Shown piece by piece: positions 1 through 9,217 of a stretch of DNA of 64,000 bases (position 1 is its first letter; each line of letters starts with the position of its first letter). The stretch is taken from positions 28,925 through 92,924 of the forward strand of contig CANFHA010000021.1 of NCBI GenBank assembly GCA_947446645.1, in the 5' to 3' direction. Under the pieces are notes generated by a model, which worked only from the letters and a program-made list of their open reading frames with translations, had not been told where the DNA came from and searched no databases. The stretch is from Chitinophagaceae bacterium (lineage in GTDB: Bacteria > Bacteroidota > Bacteroidia > Chitinophagales > Chitinophagaceae). The position numbers and the translations under genes were made by a program.

Positions 1-870
1 CTTAAGTGGGCAACGGGTGACAGTGCCGCAATCAATAAGATGCTTAGGCAGGGCGACATTGTTGCCACCATAGACATTCATACAATGCCCATAGGGTCTA
101 AACCTGCCAACAAGGTCATTCTCAATGTCGCATCTACCGAGGTTCAGAAGGCCGACCAGCTGAAGCGTATTTTGGAGGGTATAGTGCAAAGCTTCGATCC
201 CGAGATCCAAAAGCGCCAGGCAGATATGCTGAGCGTAGAAATGCATGAGCAAAAAGTACGCAGGTATAAAACTATAGATTTTGTGCTTCCCGGTCAGCTT
301 GGCTTTTCTGTATTGGCATCAGGTGTGTTTGGTACTGCATTTGTCTTCTACAACCTGCGGCAGACCCTGGTCCTCAAGCGCTTTTTTGCCACTCCCGTGC
401 GTCGCGGCACTATAGTTATCAGCGAGGGTATTGCGCGTATGTTGTTCCAGATCATCGGCGCCATCGTCATTCTTGGCATTGGTCATTTCGTGTTCGACTA
501 TACATTCTGCCATGGCTGGCTCACTTTTCTGCAAATGCTGGTTATGTGTATGCTTGCCCTTCTTGTCTTCCTCGGCTTTGGCTTCATAGTAGGCAGCGTG
601 GCCAAGAGCGACTCAGCTATACCTGCCTTTGCTAACCTTATTACCTTGCCCCAGTTCCTGCTGGCGGGTACCTTTTTTTCTATAGACAATTTCCCCACCT
701 GGCTCCAGCCCATCTGTCGCATACTGCCGCTTACCTATCTTACCGATGCACTACGCAGAATAGCGTTTGAAGGGGTTGGTTTCTGGGAAGTTCGCACAGA
801 TATTTTTGTGCTCCTCATCTGGGGCGTAGTCACCTATGCCGTTGCCGCCAAAACCTTTAAGTGGGAATAA
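1..870 (+). CDS. ABC-2 type transporter permease, 5'-truncated
   Basis: The reading frame is open from the first base, so the N-terminus lies outside the window. About 289 residues remain. A soluble periplasmic-type stretch comes first (about the first 100 residues), followed by roughly six hydrophobic segments with the ABC-2 membrane-domain layout: a conserved turn near 'LKRFFATPVRRG', then helices, then 'LPQFLLAGTFFSIDNFPTWLQ' and 'LPLTYLTDALRRIAFEG', which are typical of drug or polysaccharide exporters. It would pair with an ATPase that is probably encoded upstream. The substrate cannot be inferred. The protein ends in KWE and TAA. Confidence 0.85.
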   Translation, partial: LKWATGDSAAINKMLRQGDIVATIDIHTMPIGSKPANKVILNVASTEVQKADQLKRILEGIVQSFDPEIQKRQADMLSVEMHEQKVRRYKTIDFVLPGQLGFSVLASGVFGTAFVFYNLRQTLVLKRFFATPVRRGTIVISEGIARMLFQIIGAIVILGIGHFVFDYTFCHGWLTFLQMLVMCMLALLVFLGFGFIVGSVAKSDSAIPAFANLITLPQFLLAGTFFSIDNFPTWLQPICRILPLTYLTDALRRIAFEGVGFWEVRTDIFVLLIWGVVTYAVAAKTFKWE

Positions 871-947
871 CTTTTAAGTTGAAAGGGAAAACCTAAAAGT
901 AGCCTTAAGGAAAAGAAGCGTAATAATTATTTACTGAATCCATTTTA

Positions 948-955
948 TAAATTTG
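948..955 (+). promoter_or_regulatory. Putative -7 element of rnhA promoter
   Basis: TAAATTTG matches the Bacteroidota -7 consensus TAnnTTTG and lies about 60 bases upstream of the rnhA start. No convincing -33 TTTG is seen at the ideal spacing. Confidence 0.4.
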
Positions 956-1016
956 CACAAGTATCATTCGGTCAAAACTTTTGTTTTTTGACTTTCAACT
1001 TTTGACTTCAAAAAAA

Positions 1017-1469
1017 TTGTCTCAACTAATCATATATACAGATGGCGCAGCTCGCGGTAATCCGGGCCGCGGAGGTTACGGAGCAGTCCTCCATTGGGGT
1101 ACTATTATAAAAGAAATATCCCAGGGCTACAAGCATACTACCAACAATCGTATGGAGCTCATGGCAGTTATCGCAGCCCTAAAGCTCCTCACCCGCGATG
1201 GGCTGGATATTACTGTATACACAGACTCCGCTTATGTCGTTAACTCGGTGGAAAAAAAATGGGTGCATGGCTGGGAGAAGAAAGGCTATGCAGGCAAAAA
1301 GAATGCAGACCTTTGGCAGGAATTTATGAAGCTGAACAAAAAGAACCGGATAAAATTTGTCTGGGTCAAAGGCCATGCCGATAACAAATGGAATAACCGT
1401 TGCGATGAGCTCGCCACCGCTGCCGCCGATGGTGGTCGCCTGCTAGAGGATGTGGGGTACGAAGGGTAG
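1017..1469 (+). CDS. rnhA: Ribonuclease HI
   Basis: About 150 residues. Degrades the RNA strand of RNA-DNA hybrids during replication and repair. The four acidic catalytic residues are recognisable: Asp in 'IIYTDGAARGNPG', Glu in 'RMELMAVIAAL', Asp in 'YTDSAYVVN' and Asp in 'NRCDELA'. The frame is open upstream to 981, but that stretch is a heptamer-phased repeat, so I chose the TTG at 1017, which gives the usual short RNase HI N-terminus. There is no ATG at a sensible place. It is followed by dapF after a 49-base gap. Confidence 0.93.
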   Translation: MSQLIIYTDGAARGNPGRGGYGAVLHWGTIIKEISQGYKHTTNNRMELMAVIAALKLLTRDGLDITVYTDSAYVVNSVEKKWVHGWEKKGYAGKKNADLWQEFMKLNKKNRIKFVWVKGHADNKWNNRCDELATAAADGGRLLEDVGYEG

Positions 1470-1518
1470 TGACTCAACTTACACTTTTAGGTTTTTACTT
1501 TTTACTTTTGACTTAGCA

Positions 1519-2286
1519 ATGACCTTCTACAAATACCACGGCACCGGCAACGACTTTATCCTCCTGGATAACAGGCTTGGCAACATCATCTTGTCCACAG
1601 AACAGGTAGCAGCCATGTGCGACCGTCACCAGGGCGTAGGTGCCGACGGTCTCATGTTGTTGCAGCATGAAGAAGGCTACGATTTTCGGATGGTGTATTA
1701 CAACTCTGATGGCCGCGAAAGCACTATGTGCGGTAATGGTGGGCGATGCATTACAGCATTTGCAAGTTCGTTGGGCATCATTACCAATACCGCACGTTTT
1801 ATGGCAATAGATGGGGAGCATACCGCCTCCATTAATGCAAATGGGCTCATAAGCTTGCATATGGTAGATGTGGAAGATATGGAATTCACGGATGGACATA
1901 CTATACTAAATACCGGCTCCCCGCACTACGTAGCCTGGGTAAAAGATGTGAAAAATGTTGACGTTTTCAACGAAGGCAGGCGCATTCGTAACCTTTCTGA
2001 ATTTCAGCCAAATGGAATCAATGTAAACTTCGTAGAGCAGCTCGATGGCAAACTCCTCGTGCGGACCTATGAGCGTGGAGTAGAAGACGAAACCCTCAGT
2101 TGCGGCACCGGTGTCACCGCGGCTGCGATAGCTGCCACTTGTAGTGCCACTGGTATTTTTAAAAGCGCCATCGAAACTCCAGGCGGACACCTTGAAGTAT
2201 CATTTAAGAAGATATCACCTACATCAGCAACGGATGTGGTTTTGAGTGGTCCTGCGGTTTTTGTATTTAAAGGTGATGTTGCTTGA
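1519..2286 (+). CDS. dapF: Diaminopimelate epimerase
   Basis: 255 residues, normal family length. Interconverts LL- and meso-diaminopimelate in the lysine and peptidoglycan pathway, in the cytoplasm. Both catalytic cysteine motifs are visible: 'MCGNGGRC' in the N-terminal half and 'SCGTGVTA' in the C-terminal half, and the start 'FYKYHGTGNDF' is the family N-terminus. That fixes the ATG at 1519 even though the frame stays open further upstream. The stop overlaps the ATG of the next gene in a TGATG arrangement, which suggests translational coupling. Confidence 0.96.
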   Translation: MTFYKYHGTGNDFILLDNRLGNIILSTEQVAAMCDRHQGVGADGLMLLQHEEGYDFRMVYYNSDGRESTMCGNGGRCITAFASSLGIITNTARFMAIDGEHTASINANGLISLHMVDVEDMEFTDGHTILNTGSPHYVAWVKDVKNVDVFNEGRRIRNLSEFQPNGINVNFVEQLDGKLLVRTYERGVEDETLSCGTGVTAAAIAATCSATGIFKSAIETPGGHLEVSFKKISPTSATDVVLSGPAVFVFKGDVA

Positions 2287-3341
2287 TGAACATTGACCAC
2301 ATCATCATCGGCCAGGGCATTAGCGGCACGCTCCTTAGCCGAGCCCTCATAAAAGAAGGCAAGCAGGTAGTGGTCATTGATGAGATCAATGCAGCATCTG
2401 CCAGTAGGGTTGCCAGTGGCGTCATAAACCCGGTTACAGGCATGCGGCTGGTGAAAACGTGGATGATAGATCTGCTGCTGCCTTTTGCGTGGGCAACCTA
2501 TCGCGAGATAGAAACAGAATTCGGCACATCCATCGTCGACAAGTGCAACATACTCGGCTTTCACCCAACACAAGAGGCTGCACTTATATTCAGCGACAAG
2601 CAGGAAATTGAAAAAGAATATCTCGAAAGGGTAGGGTACGAAGAAAAATGGTCATCGTATTTCCGGTTCAACTATGGCATCGGCGAGATCGAGCCCTGCC
2701 TGCTCGTAAATCTACGCGCCCTGCTCTCCGCCTGGCGAAACAGGCTCATTGAAAGCAATTCGTTGCTCGAAGACCGGTTCAGCTGGGAAGATTGTAAAAT
2801 AGAAGAAGACGGTATCACCTACAAAAACATTACGGCGCAAAACATCATTTTTTGTGATGGCGCTACCTGCTCAGTAAATCCTTATTTCGATAGGCTGCCC
2901 TGGTCAAAAGACAAAGGCGAAGCGCTGATAGTGGATATCCCGGACCTCCCTGCAAACAACATTTACAAGCAAGGTATCAACATAGTCCCCTGGCACAATG
3001 GCTTGTTTTGGGTAGGCGCCACCCACGACTGGAAGTTCACGGATATGCAGCCGACCCTTAAGTTCAGGCAGCAGGTAGAAGAGCGCCTCAACTATTGGCT
3101 AAAACTCCCCTATACAATTGTGGACCATATTGTTGCAGCGCGCCCGGTGAATATGGATCGTAAGCCCTTCGTTGGCTTTCATCCTCTGCATCCTGCGGTA
3201 GGTATATTCAACGGCATGGGTACTAAAGGCTGTTCCGTAGGTCCGTGGTTTGCTCATCAGTTCGCGCGTCACCTGGCACATGGTGAGCCGATCTCTACCG
3301 ATGTAGACGTAAACAGGTTCTCCCGCATACTCAGTCGCTGA
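2286..3341 (+). CDS. FAD-dependent oxidoreductase (DAO family)
   Basis: 351 residues. The N-terminus holds a dinucleotide-binding fold ('IIGQGISGTLLSRAL' followed by 'VVVIDE') and the body resembles the D-amino-acid oxidase/glycine oxidase superfamily. The ATG at 2286 overlaps the dapF stop by one base, so the two are probably co-translated. The pathway link to dapF is unknown; oxidation of an amine or amino acid is the family norm. No signal peptide is seen, so it is predicted to be cytoplasmic. Confidence 0.85.
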   Translation: MNIDHIIIGQGISGTLLSRALIKEGKQVVVIDEINAASASRVASGVINPVTGMRLVKTWMIDLLLPFAWATYREIETEFGTSIVDKCNILGFHPTQEAALIFSDKQEIEKEYLERVGYEEKWSSYFRFNYGIGEIEPCLLVNLRALLSAWRNRLIESNSLLEDRFSWEDCKIEEDGITYKNITAQNIIFCDGATCSVNPYFDRLPWSKDKGEALIVDIPDLPANNIYKQGINIVPWHNGLFWVGATHDWKFTDMQPTLKFRQQVEERLNYWLKLPYTIVDHIVAARPVNMDRKPFVGFHPLHPAVGIFNGMGTKGCSVGPWFAHQFARHLAHGEPISTDVDVNRFSRILSR

Positions 3342-3446
3342 TTTGGCTGTATCGCAAACTAATTCACTTTTACGCTATGTCTTTTTTGAATATAAAAAAG
3401 CCATCCCGCGTTTTGCAAGATGACTTTCTTAGAGCGAGTATACGCT

Positions 3447-4754
3447 CTATCTCTTTTTCACATCATGCGTTGGCGCTGCTGGCGCTGGCGATTGCCTTTG
3501 TGGCTGCGGCCTTTGTTGTGGCGCAGGCTGCTGATGTTGCTGAGGCATTGGTTGCTGATGTTGTTGCGGCTGCATTTGCTGGCGAGGTTGCTCTTGCGTT
3601 GGCTGACGCTGTGGCTGCATTTGCTGGCGAGGTTGCTCCTGCATAGGCTGACGCTGCGGTTGCATTTGCTGGCGAGGCTGCTCTTGCATAGGCTGACGCT
3701 GCGGCTGCATTTGCTGGCGTGGTTGCTCTTGCATAGGCTGACGCTGCGGCTGCATTTGTTGGCGAGGTTGCTCTTGCATAGGTTGATGCTGCGGTTGCAT
3801 AGGTTGGCGCTGTTGTGGCATAGGCTGCTGCTGGGGCATAGTTTGCGGCTGGCGCGATGGTTCCTGTTGCTGTGGTACTGCCTGGTGCTGTTGTGACATT
3901 GGTGACTGCGTGCGCAGCTGCTGATGAAACTCATTATGGTTATGCCCTGCATCATAGCTTTCCGGCTTGCCTATAGGCCGTGTGGAATTCATAACACTGG
4001 TAGGGTGTACAGATGTTGCGCTCTGGCTATTCACTGCCGGGCGGTATATGCTCACCGAGTTATTATTCACATGAGCGCTGCCAGGTGCGCTTGCATTTGA
4101 TACATTATATACCGGCACCCGCTGGTGCGATTCCCTTTCTATTACTTCTCTGCGTGGGCCATAGTAGTAGCTTACATGGCTGCCATTGTCCACATAGCTT
4201 TCATTCACGTAACTGGTATGGCTGATGTAGATGTTTGTGTTGCGTGGCTTGTAATAAGTATACACCCTTGGATGGTAGAGATATTGAGGGCCCACAAATA
4301 CCCAGTAGTTATCAGGGTAGTCATAATACCTGCCCGGTATATGATCGGGTGCCATTGGCGCCCAGCCATAGTATCCGCCACCCTGGCGCCAGCTTACCCA
4401 CGCGGGTGCCCACTCATGCCCGGGTACCCATACCCATCCATAATAGGAATTGTACGTCCAGCGGCCATAGTGGTATGCGGCCCAGCCCCAGGGAGCGTCT
4501 GAAACCCACATATTTCCATAGTCCGTCATCGCCCAGTGCCCTTCCGTTGCATACGGACGAAAGCCTTCCTCCACATTCGGTATCCATACATTCCCATACA
4601 CAGGGTCTGCTACCCATTGCCCATATGGCGACAGTTCATCATAAAATGTTTGGTACGAAACCACTACATCCTGTGCATATGCCCGTGGCTGCATAGATGA
4701 ACTAAGCATAGCGCATAGCATCAGTGTGCTGGCAATCTGGTAGATTCTCTTCAT
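3447..4754 (-). CDS. DUF6600-type secreted protein with Gln/Pro-rich repeat tail
   Basis: 435 residues. A signal peptide (about residues 1-27, ending 'PRAYAQ') precedes an aromatic domain with many YG/WG turns ('YGQWVADPVYGNVWIP', 'DAPWGWAAYHYGRW', 'YYGWVWVPGHEWAPAW'), which I recognise as DUF6600. The C-terminal third is very rich in Gln, Pro, Met and Arg and contains tandem 15-residue units close to 'MQPQRQPMQEQPRQQ'. The function is unknown; such proteins are exported and the tail is probably disordered. It ends in basic 'VKKR'. The antisense strand is also largely open, which is a consequence of the repeat. Confidence 0.85.
   Translation of the reverse strand: MKRIYQIASTLMLCAMLSSSMQPRAYAQDVVVSYQTFYDELSPYGQWVADPVYGNVWIPNVEEGFRPYATEGHWAMTDYGNMWVSDAPWGWAAYHYGRWTYNSYYGWVWVPGHEWAPAWVSWRQGGGYYGWAPMAPDHIPGRYYDYPDNYWVFVGPQYLYHPRVYTYYKPRNTNIYISHTSYVNESYVDNGSHVSYYYGPRREVIERESHQRVPVYNVSNASAPGSAHVNNNSVSIYRPAVNSQSATSVHPTSVMNSTRPIGKPESYDAGHNHNEFHQQLRTQSPMSQQHQAVPQQQEPSRQPQTMPQQQPMPQQRQPMQPQHQPMQEQPRQQMQPQRQPMQEQPRQQMQPQRQPMQEQPRQQMQPQRQPMQEQPRQQMQPQRQPTQEQPRQQMQPQQHQQPMPQQHQQPAPQQRPQPQRQSPAPAAPTHDVKKR
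3565..3810. repeat. 45-bp in-frame tandem repeat, about five copies
   Basis: The motif GGCTGACGCTG recurs exactly every 45 bases at 3601, 3646, 3691 and 3736, and as a variant at 3781. Each unit encodes 15 residues of the Gln/Pro-rich tail of the DUF6600 protein on the minus strand. Units differ by a few substitutions. Copy number could vary by slippage without breaking the frame. Confidence 0.9.
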
Positions 4755-4844
4755 ATTGTTCGTGTGTTGATTAAAAAACTGGTTTATTAATTTTCCAAAA
4801 TAAATGTTTTACCCGGGTTAGCATAATTTAATAAAAATATCGCT

Positions 4845-5354
4845 TTAAATATTCCCGCTTTTATGCCGGCTGTTCCTGATCATTTTTAGAGCTGCCAGTG
4901 CAGCCTCTTCTCCCTTATGACCATGGCTGCCACCAAGGCGCTCCCAAGCCTGCGCATCTGTGTCCAGCGTCAGCACCCCGAAGATCACCGGTATTGGTAG
5001 TGTCAGGTTCAAGTGCAGTATTCCATCCGTTACTGCCCTGCATACATAATCAAAGTGTGGTGTGCCGCCCCTTATCACTGCGCCAAAGGCTATAATGGCT
5101 TCAGGCCGCTCATCTTTGTCTTTGTAATGTTCCCACACTTCTCTGCAGCCGAAAGGCAGCTCAAAACAGCCCGGCACAGTCGTTTTATCAATGATCTCGC
5201 CAGTAAACTTATGTATTATACCCTCACTGCCATTCACCAGTTCGCGTACTATCTTGTCATTCCATTCAGTGCATACTATGGCCACCCGTGGCAGTTTCAG
5301 CTGCTCCAGCATCTGGGTGTCCAACAAACTACTGCTATCGTGCGATTGAGCCAT
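4845..5354 (-). CDS. ribH: 6,7-dimethyl-8-ribityllumazine synthase
   Basis: 169 residues. Condenses 5-amino-6-ribitylaminouracil with dihydroxybutanone phosphate in riboflavin synthesis. Characteristic segments: 'VPGCFELPFG', then 'AFGAVIRGGTPHFDYVC' with the catalytic His, then 'IPVIFGVLTLDT' and 'GHKGEEAALAAL'. The partner enzyme ribBA is about 11 kb away (15860-17068, also minus strand), so the pathway is not one operon here. It lies directly downstream of the TPR gene, an arrangement I associate with Bacteroidota. Confidence 0.96.
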   Translation of the reverse strand: MAQSHDSSSLLDTQMLEQLKLPRVAIVCTEWNDKIVRELVNGSEGIIHKFTGEIIDKTTVPGCFELPFGCREVWEHYKDKDERPEAIIAFGAVIRGGTPHFDYVCRAVTDGILHLNLTLPIPVIFGVLTLDTDAQAWERLGGSHGHKGEEAALAALKMIRNSRHKSGNI

Positions 5355-5454
5355 ATTGTCCGTATTTAATATATTAAAATAAAAAAAACGCTAAAGAGCA
5401 AATCTACTGATAGACTTTGCGCCTTAGCGTCTTTGCGTTAAAAAGGTTCGCGAT

Positions 5455-6171
5455 TTAGTTTACCTCACCCAGTCTAGCCAGTTCCTTATCCATATCGCGC
5501 GCCTGCATGCTCGCAGGGTATTCGTCACGTATACGTTTAAAAGCAGCCTTGGCGTCATTTACCTGGTTGCTTGCAGCATATGCCAGGCCCAGGTGATACA
5601 GGTACATTGGTGTTACCATTGTATTGTCCTTATCTGCTGTTGCTTTCTTGAAATTGTCTATGGCTTTAGCGCTATTGCCGCTTTCTATATAGGCATCGCC
5701 CAGCAGGCCCCATGCCTGGTTAGCAAGCATCGTTCCCTTGCCGTTAAAGGCTTCAAGAGCAGTAATGGCGTTCTTGAAATCTCCGGTTTTCAGGTAGCAT
5801 ACGCCTTCGTAGTAGTGGGCAAGGTTGCCGGCTGCTGTGCCGTCAAACTTCTTGGCTATCTTAGAAAAACCAAGGTTTTTGCCATCGCCGTTCAGTGCCA
5901 GGTTCAGTGAGTCAGCCCTGAAGTACATCTGAGGGTAGGAGAGCGCAGTAGCTGCTTTCTCTTCTGCTGGTCCCTTATAAAGTTTTGTATAAGCAAAGTA
6001 TACCACTATCGCGCCCAGTACCACGGTAGTAACAGTGCTGATCACCTTTTTGTTGTTTTCGTAGAACGCCTGCAACGTTTCCATCGGGTCGGTTTCCACT
6101 TCACGCTCTACCGGCCTTGATGGTGTAGTAGTTATTTCTTCTCCTGGTTGGTTTCTTACTGAATTTGCCAT
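5455..6171 (-). CDS. TPR-repeat membrane protein (YfgM-like)
   Basis: 238 residues if the ATG at 6171 is used ('MANSVRNQPGEE'); an in-frame ATG at 6186 would add five residues. A cytoplasmic N-terminus is followed by one membrane helix ('VISTVTTVVLGAIVVYFAYT') and then by TPR-like helical pairs such as 'AHYYEGVCYLKTGDFKNAITALEAF' and 'GDAYIESGNSAKAIDNFKKA'. This topology resembles YfgM-type periplasmic chaperone or scaffold proteins. It precedes ribH on the same strand. Confidence 0.8.
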   Translation of the reverse strand: MANSVRNQPGEEITTTPSRPVEREVETDPMETLQAFYENNKKVISTVTTVVLGAIVVYFAYTKLYKGPAEEKAATALSYPQMYFRADSLNLALNGDGKNLGFSKIAKKFDGTAAGNLAHYYEGVCYLKTGDFKNAITALEAFNGKGTMLANQAWGLLGDAYIESGNSAKAIDNFKKATADKDNTMVTPMYLYHLGLAYAASNQVNDAKAAFKRIRDEYPASMQARDMDKELARLGEVN

Positions 6172-6340
6172 GTTTTTTATCCCCACATTGCCCGCCGGGC
6201 TTTTTTTAATAACGCGAATCGGGTATTTTTTCGCGCCTTGTTATTTATTGATAGACTATCTTCTAGTCTGTTTAATGCTTAATTCTTATTCAAAGTTCAA
6301 TGTCTGATTCTATAACGAACTCCTCTTTTAGGGTAGGGGG

Positions 6341-7333
6341 TTAGTCCGTAATGAACGGATAATCCTTATCCATATAGATGTCCTTCAGCAGTTCATTGTC
6401 ATCAGGCCATGGGCTTTCCTCGGCAAACTTCACAGATTCCTCTACTTCCAGCTTCACTTTCTCATTTATCTGCTCTATCTGTTCTTCTGTAGCCCATTTG
6501 TTGTCCATAATGGTCTTCAGCACATTAGTTATCGGGTCTTTTTCCCTGTACTCTTCAAGTTCTTCTTTTGAGCGGTATTTTGCAGGGTCGCTCATAGAGT
6601 GTCCCCTAAAGCGATATGTCTTTATTTCCAGGAAGGTTGGTCCACCACCTTCACGCGCCCGGCGCAGTGCACGGTCCATTGCCTTATGCACTTCTTCGCA
6701 GCTCATACCATCTACACTGTCTGCAGGCATATCATAGGCATCTGCCAGGCGGTATATATCCAGTACTTTAGAAGTCCGCTCTACTGATGTTCCCATAGCG
6801 TAGAAGTTGTTCTCGCATATAAATACTACCGGCAGCTGCCACAGCACCGCCATATTAAACGACTCATGCAGCAAACCCTGGCGGGCAGCACCATCGCCAA
6901 ACATGCATACCGTGGCCCTGTCGGTGCCCTGGTACTGCTCAGCAAACGCAATGCCTGCACCCAGGCCTATCTGGCCACCCACTATACCGTGGCCGCCAAA
7001 AAACCTTTTTTCCTTAGAGAAAAAGTGCATACTTCCACCCTTACCCTTGGTGCAGCCTGTTGCTTTACCATACAGTTCGGCCATACACTCGTTTGCAGAT
7101 ATACCTTTTGCAATAGCAAGGGCATGGTCGCGGTACGCAGTGATCATATTGTCATCATCACGCATCGCTGTCATGGCTCCGGCAGCTATCGCTTCCTGTC
7201 CTATATATAAATGACAGAAACCACGTATTTTCTGCATACCATACAGCTGACCAGCCTTTTCTTCAAAACGGCGGAGTAGGAGCATGATCTCATACCAATA
7301 CAGGTATGTTTCTTTACCAAAGGGAGTTTGCAC
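6341..7333 (-). CDS. pdhA: Pyruvate dehydrogenase E1 component, alpha subunit
   Basis: 330 residues. Thiamine-diphosphate-dependent decarboxylation of pyruvate, as an alpha2beta2 E1 with a separate beta chain. The TPP motif runs from 'GDGAARQGLLHESFN' to 'ICENN', and 'HLYIGQEAIAAGAM' and 'YRFRGHSMSDPAKYR' (phosphorylation-loop region) are typical. The beta subunit is not in this window. pdhA separates the TPR-ribH pair from recF. A related 2-oxoacid substrate cannot be excluded, but the residues favour pyruvate. Confidence 0.93.
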   Translation of the reverse strand: MQTPFGKETYLYWYEIMLLLRRFEEKAGQLYGMQKIRGFCHLYIGQEAIAAGAMTAMRDDDNMITAYRDHALAIAKGISANECMAELYGKATGCTKGKGGSMHFFSKEKRFFGGHGIVGGQIGLGAGIAFAEQYQGTDRATVCMFGDGAARQGLLHESFNMAVLWQLPVVFICENNFYAMGTSVERTSKVLDIYRLADAYDMPADSVDGMSCEEVHKAMDRALRRAREGGGPTFLEIKTYRFRGHSMSDPAKYRSKEELEEYREKDPITNVLKTIMDNKWATEEQIEQINEKVKLEVEESVKFAEESPWPDDNELLKDIYMDKDYPFITD

Positions 7334-7529
7334 TAGTGCTAAATTTGTGCGAATTTATAAAAACTTTTGTTTCCATTTACATGCCAACACCTATAAATGA
7401 AGATAAATACAGGATTATCTTTCATATTGCAGTAAATGCACCTGTTTCATTGTGTTATCTGCTCCTGATTTCCTGTGCATTGCTTACATATTGCACAAAC
7501 CTTATAAATTTTACATCGGCACAATAAAG

Positions 7530-7537
7530 TAATTTTG
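7530..7537 (+). promoter_or_regulatory. -7 element directly abutting recF start
   Basis: TAATTTTG matches TAnnTTTG. It ends only 7 bases before the TTG start of recF, so transcription would begin at or next to the start codon and give a leaderless or nearly leaderless message. Confidence 0.45.
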
Positions 7538-7544
7538 ACCCGCT

Positions 7545-8621
7545 TTGAACAGTATAAATAAGATCACCCTCCTGCAGTTTCGCAACTATGCATCGGCAGC
7601 CTTCGATTTCCCGGCTCCGGTTACCTGCATTACCGGGGCTAATGGCAGTGGTAAAACCAACCTGCTGGATGCTGTTTATTATCTGTGTTACACCAAAAGC
7701 TACTTTAGTTCCTACCAGCAAAATTGTGCGCAGACCGGCACCGATGGTTTCAGGGTCACTGGCATATTCGACCGGAAGGGCAGGCGTGAGGTCATAAGCT
7801 GTAAGTGGAAAGCAGGCAAAAAAGAGGTTTTTAATAATGAGGTGGAGTACGAAAAGGTTACCGACCACATAGGGGCCTATTCGGCGGTTATTATTGCTCC
7901 CGATGATACCGAGCTGATCAACGGCAGCAGCGAGCTTCGCCGTAAATGGATAGATGGTATCCTTAGCCAGGTAGATAAAGACTATCTCGAAAAGCTTATG
8001 CACTACCAGCGCTTACTGTTGCAGCGCAATGCATGGCTGAAGCTACAGGCTGTAAAACCTGCTGATAACCGCACTGAGCTTGAGTATTACGATGCCGGCC
8101 TTGACGCAGACGGCACCTACATTTTCGGGCAGCGAAAGCAGTTTTTGAATGACTTTCTGCCGCTGCTTAACGATTTCTATCACCAGCTCACCAATGGCAA
8201 GGAGGCGGTAACGGTTACCTATACCAGCGATCTGGCCGAGAAACCCCTGGAAACCTGGTTAAAACAAGGGCTGGAGCACGATCTTCGTTACCAGCGCACA
8301 ATGCGCGGCATCCATAAGGATGATTGGGATCTTTCACTCAACGGATTGCAGCTCAGACAGTTTGGCTCACAGGGCCAGAAGAAAAGCTTCCTGTTTGCTC
8401 TGAAACTGGCGCAGTATGCTTACCTGAGCAACTCGCAGGGCTACCTACCCATATTGCTGCTCGATGATATTTTTGAAAAGCTCGATCAAAACCGCATGGA
8501 AGCCTTGCTGCGCATAATCAGGGGCGAAGGCTTCGGGCAGGTAATACTCACTGATACGCACCCGGAGCGTATAAAGCAGGCCTTTGGCGCCGGTACGGAA
8601 GTGGGGTTCATTTATTTGTAG
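7545..8621 (+). CDS. recF: DNA replication and repair protein RecF
   Basis: 358 residues. An SMC-like ATPase that loads RecA at gaps together with RecO and RecR (recR is at 19336-19965). The Walker A is 'ITGANGSGKTNLLDAVYYL'; the signature motif and Walker B are near 'GSQGQKKSFLFALKLAQ' and 'ILLLDDIFEKLD'. An in-frame stop at 7536-7538 rules out an upstream start, and no ATG precedes 'ITLLQFRNY', so the start must be the TTG at 7545. Confidence 0.95.
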   Translation: MNSINKITLLQFRNYASAAFDFPAPVTCITGANGSGKTNLLDAVYYLCYTKSYFSSYQQNCAQTGTDGFRVTGIFDRKGRREVISCKWKAGKKEVFNNEVEYEKVTDHIGAYSAVIIAPDDTELINGSSELRRKWIDGILSQVDKDYLEKLMHYQRLLLQRNAWLKLQAVKPADNRTELEYYDAGLDADGTYIFGQRKQFLNDFLPLLNDFYHQLTNGKEAVTVTYTSDLAEKPLETWLKQGLEHDLRYQRTMRGIHKDDWDLSLNGLQLRQFGSQGQKKSFLFALKLAQYAYLSNSQGYLPILLLDDIFEKLDQNRMEALLRIIRGEGFGQVILTDTHPERIKQAFGAGTEVGFIYL

Positions 8622-8843
8622 CCTACCCTCAAAAAATAAGGGAAAGAGAAGAATCAGATACGTTTAAGCGCATCGTCCATCCCTTTCCCTACCCGCTGAA
8701 TTAAACCACACACGAAAAAGACAGAGGGGTATCGTAAATCCCCTTAGATCTCATTTAGCAGCGAAATAGCTGAGGAACCATAGATACCGCTTACGGCATC
8801 ACCTACATTCTGGCTGATTTGCGAAATGAGCGGGGAAAATAAA

Positions 8844-9158
8844 TTAGCACTCGGGAGGAGGAGATGGAATCTTTGCGGCCAAAGCCAGTGGCAATGCCGC
8901 TGCTTTATGTATACTGGTCGCTACGTTTTTCTCGAAAAAAGCATTGGAGGCAACGACATCAAATGACGGTTGCTCCAGTATAATATCACTATTGAACAGG
9001 CCAACATTTCCCGGCAGATCGTCGCCGGTAGTGTCGTCATTGTCAGTTTGCACTTCTTCGGTTGCCTGCGCTTTGCACAACATCTTGCCGATCTTCTTAA
9101 CAGGGAGCACCTGCAAAGAGAACAACAGCATCAGTAAGCAAAAAAAGCAATAGCGCAT
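8844..9158 (-). CDS. Small exported protein of unknown function, possibly frameshifted
   Basis: 104 residues from the ATG at 9158. A hydrophobic signal-like N-terminus ('MRYCFFCLLMLLFSLQVLP') is followed by an acidic linker and ends 'IPSPPPEC'. I do not recognise the family. In the adjacent minus-strand frame the sequence continues with a coding-like stretch ('SPLISQISQNVGDAVSGIY' and on) to a stop at 8744-8746. One indel near 8865-8872 would join the two into a protein of about 137 residues. The annotated end may therefore be premature. Confidence 0.5.
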   Translation of the reverse strand: MRYCFFCLLMLLFSLQVLPVKKIGKMLCKAQATEEVQTDNDDTTGDDLPGNVGLFNSDIILEQPSFDVVASNAFFEKNVATSIHKAAALPLALAAKIPSPPPEC

Positions 9159-9217
9159 ACAATACAAAGTAAGTGAAAAAAGCTATTCAAACATACTATC
9201 GGCAAAACAAATTGAAA

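Noticed and set aside
3565..3810. CRISPR array
   Set aside because: The units are contiguous 45-mers with no unique spacers and form part of a coding sequence.
3377..3896. Plus-strand open frames of 89 and 158 codons
   Set aside because: They are the antisense of the 45-bp repeat encoding the DUF6600 tail; composition is Leu/Arg or Ala runs produced by the repeat.
4013..4696. Plus-strand frames opposite the DUF6600 gene
   Set aside because: Antisense to a well-supported domain with signal peptide; no recognisable motifs.
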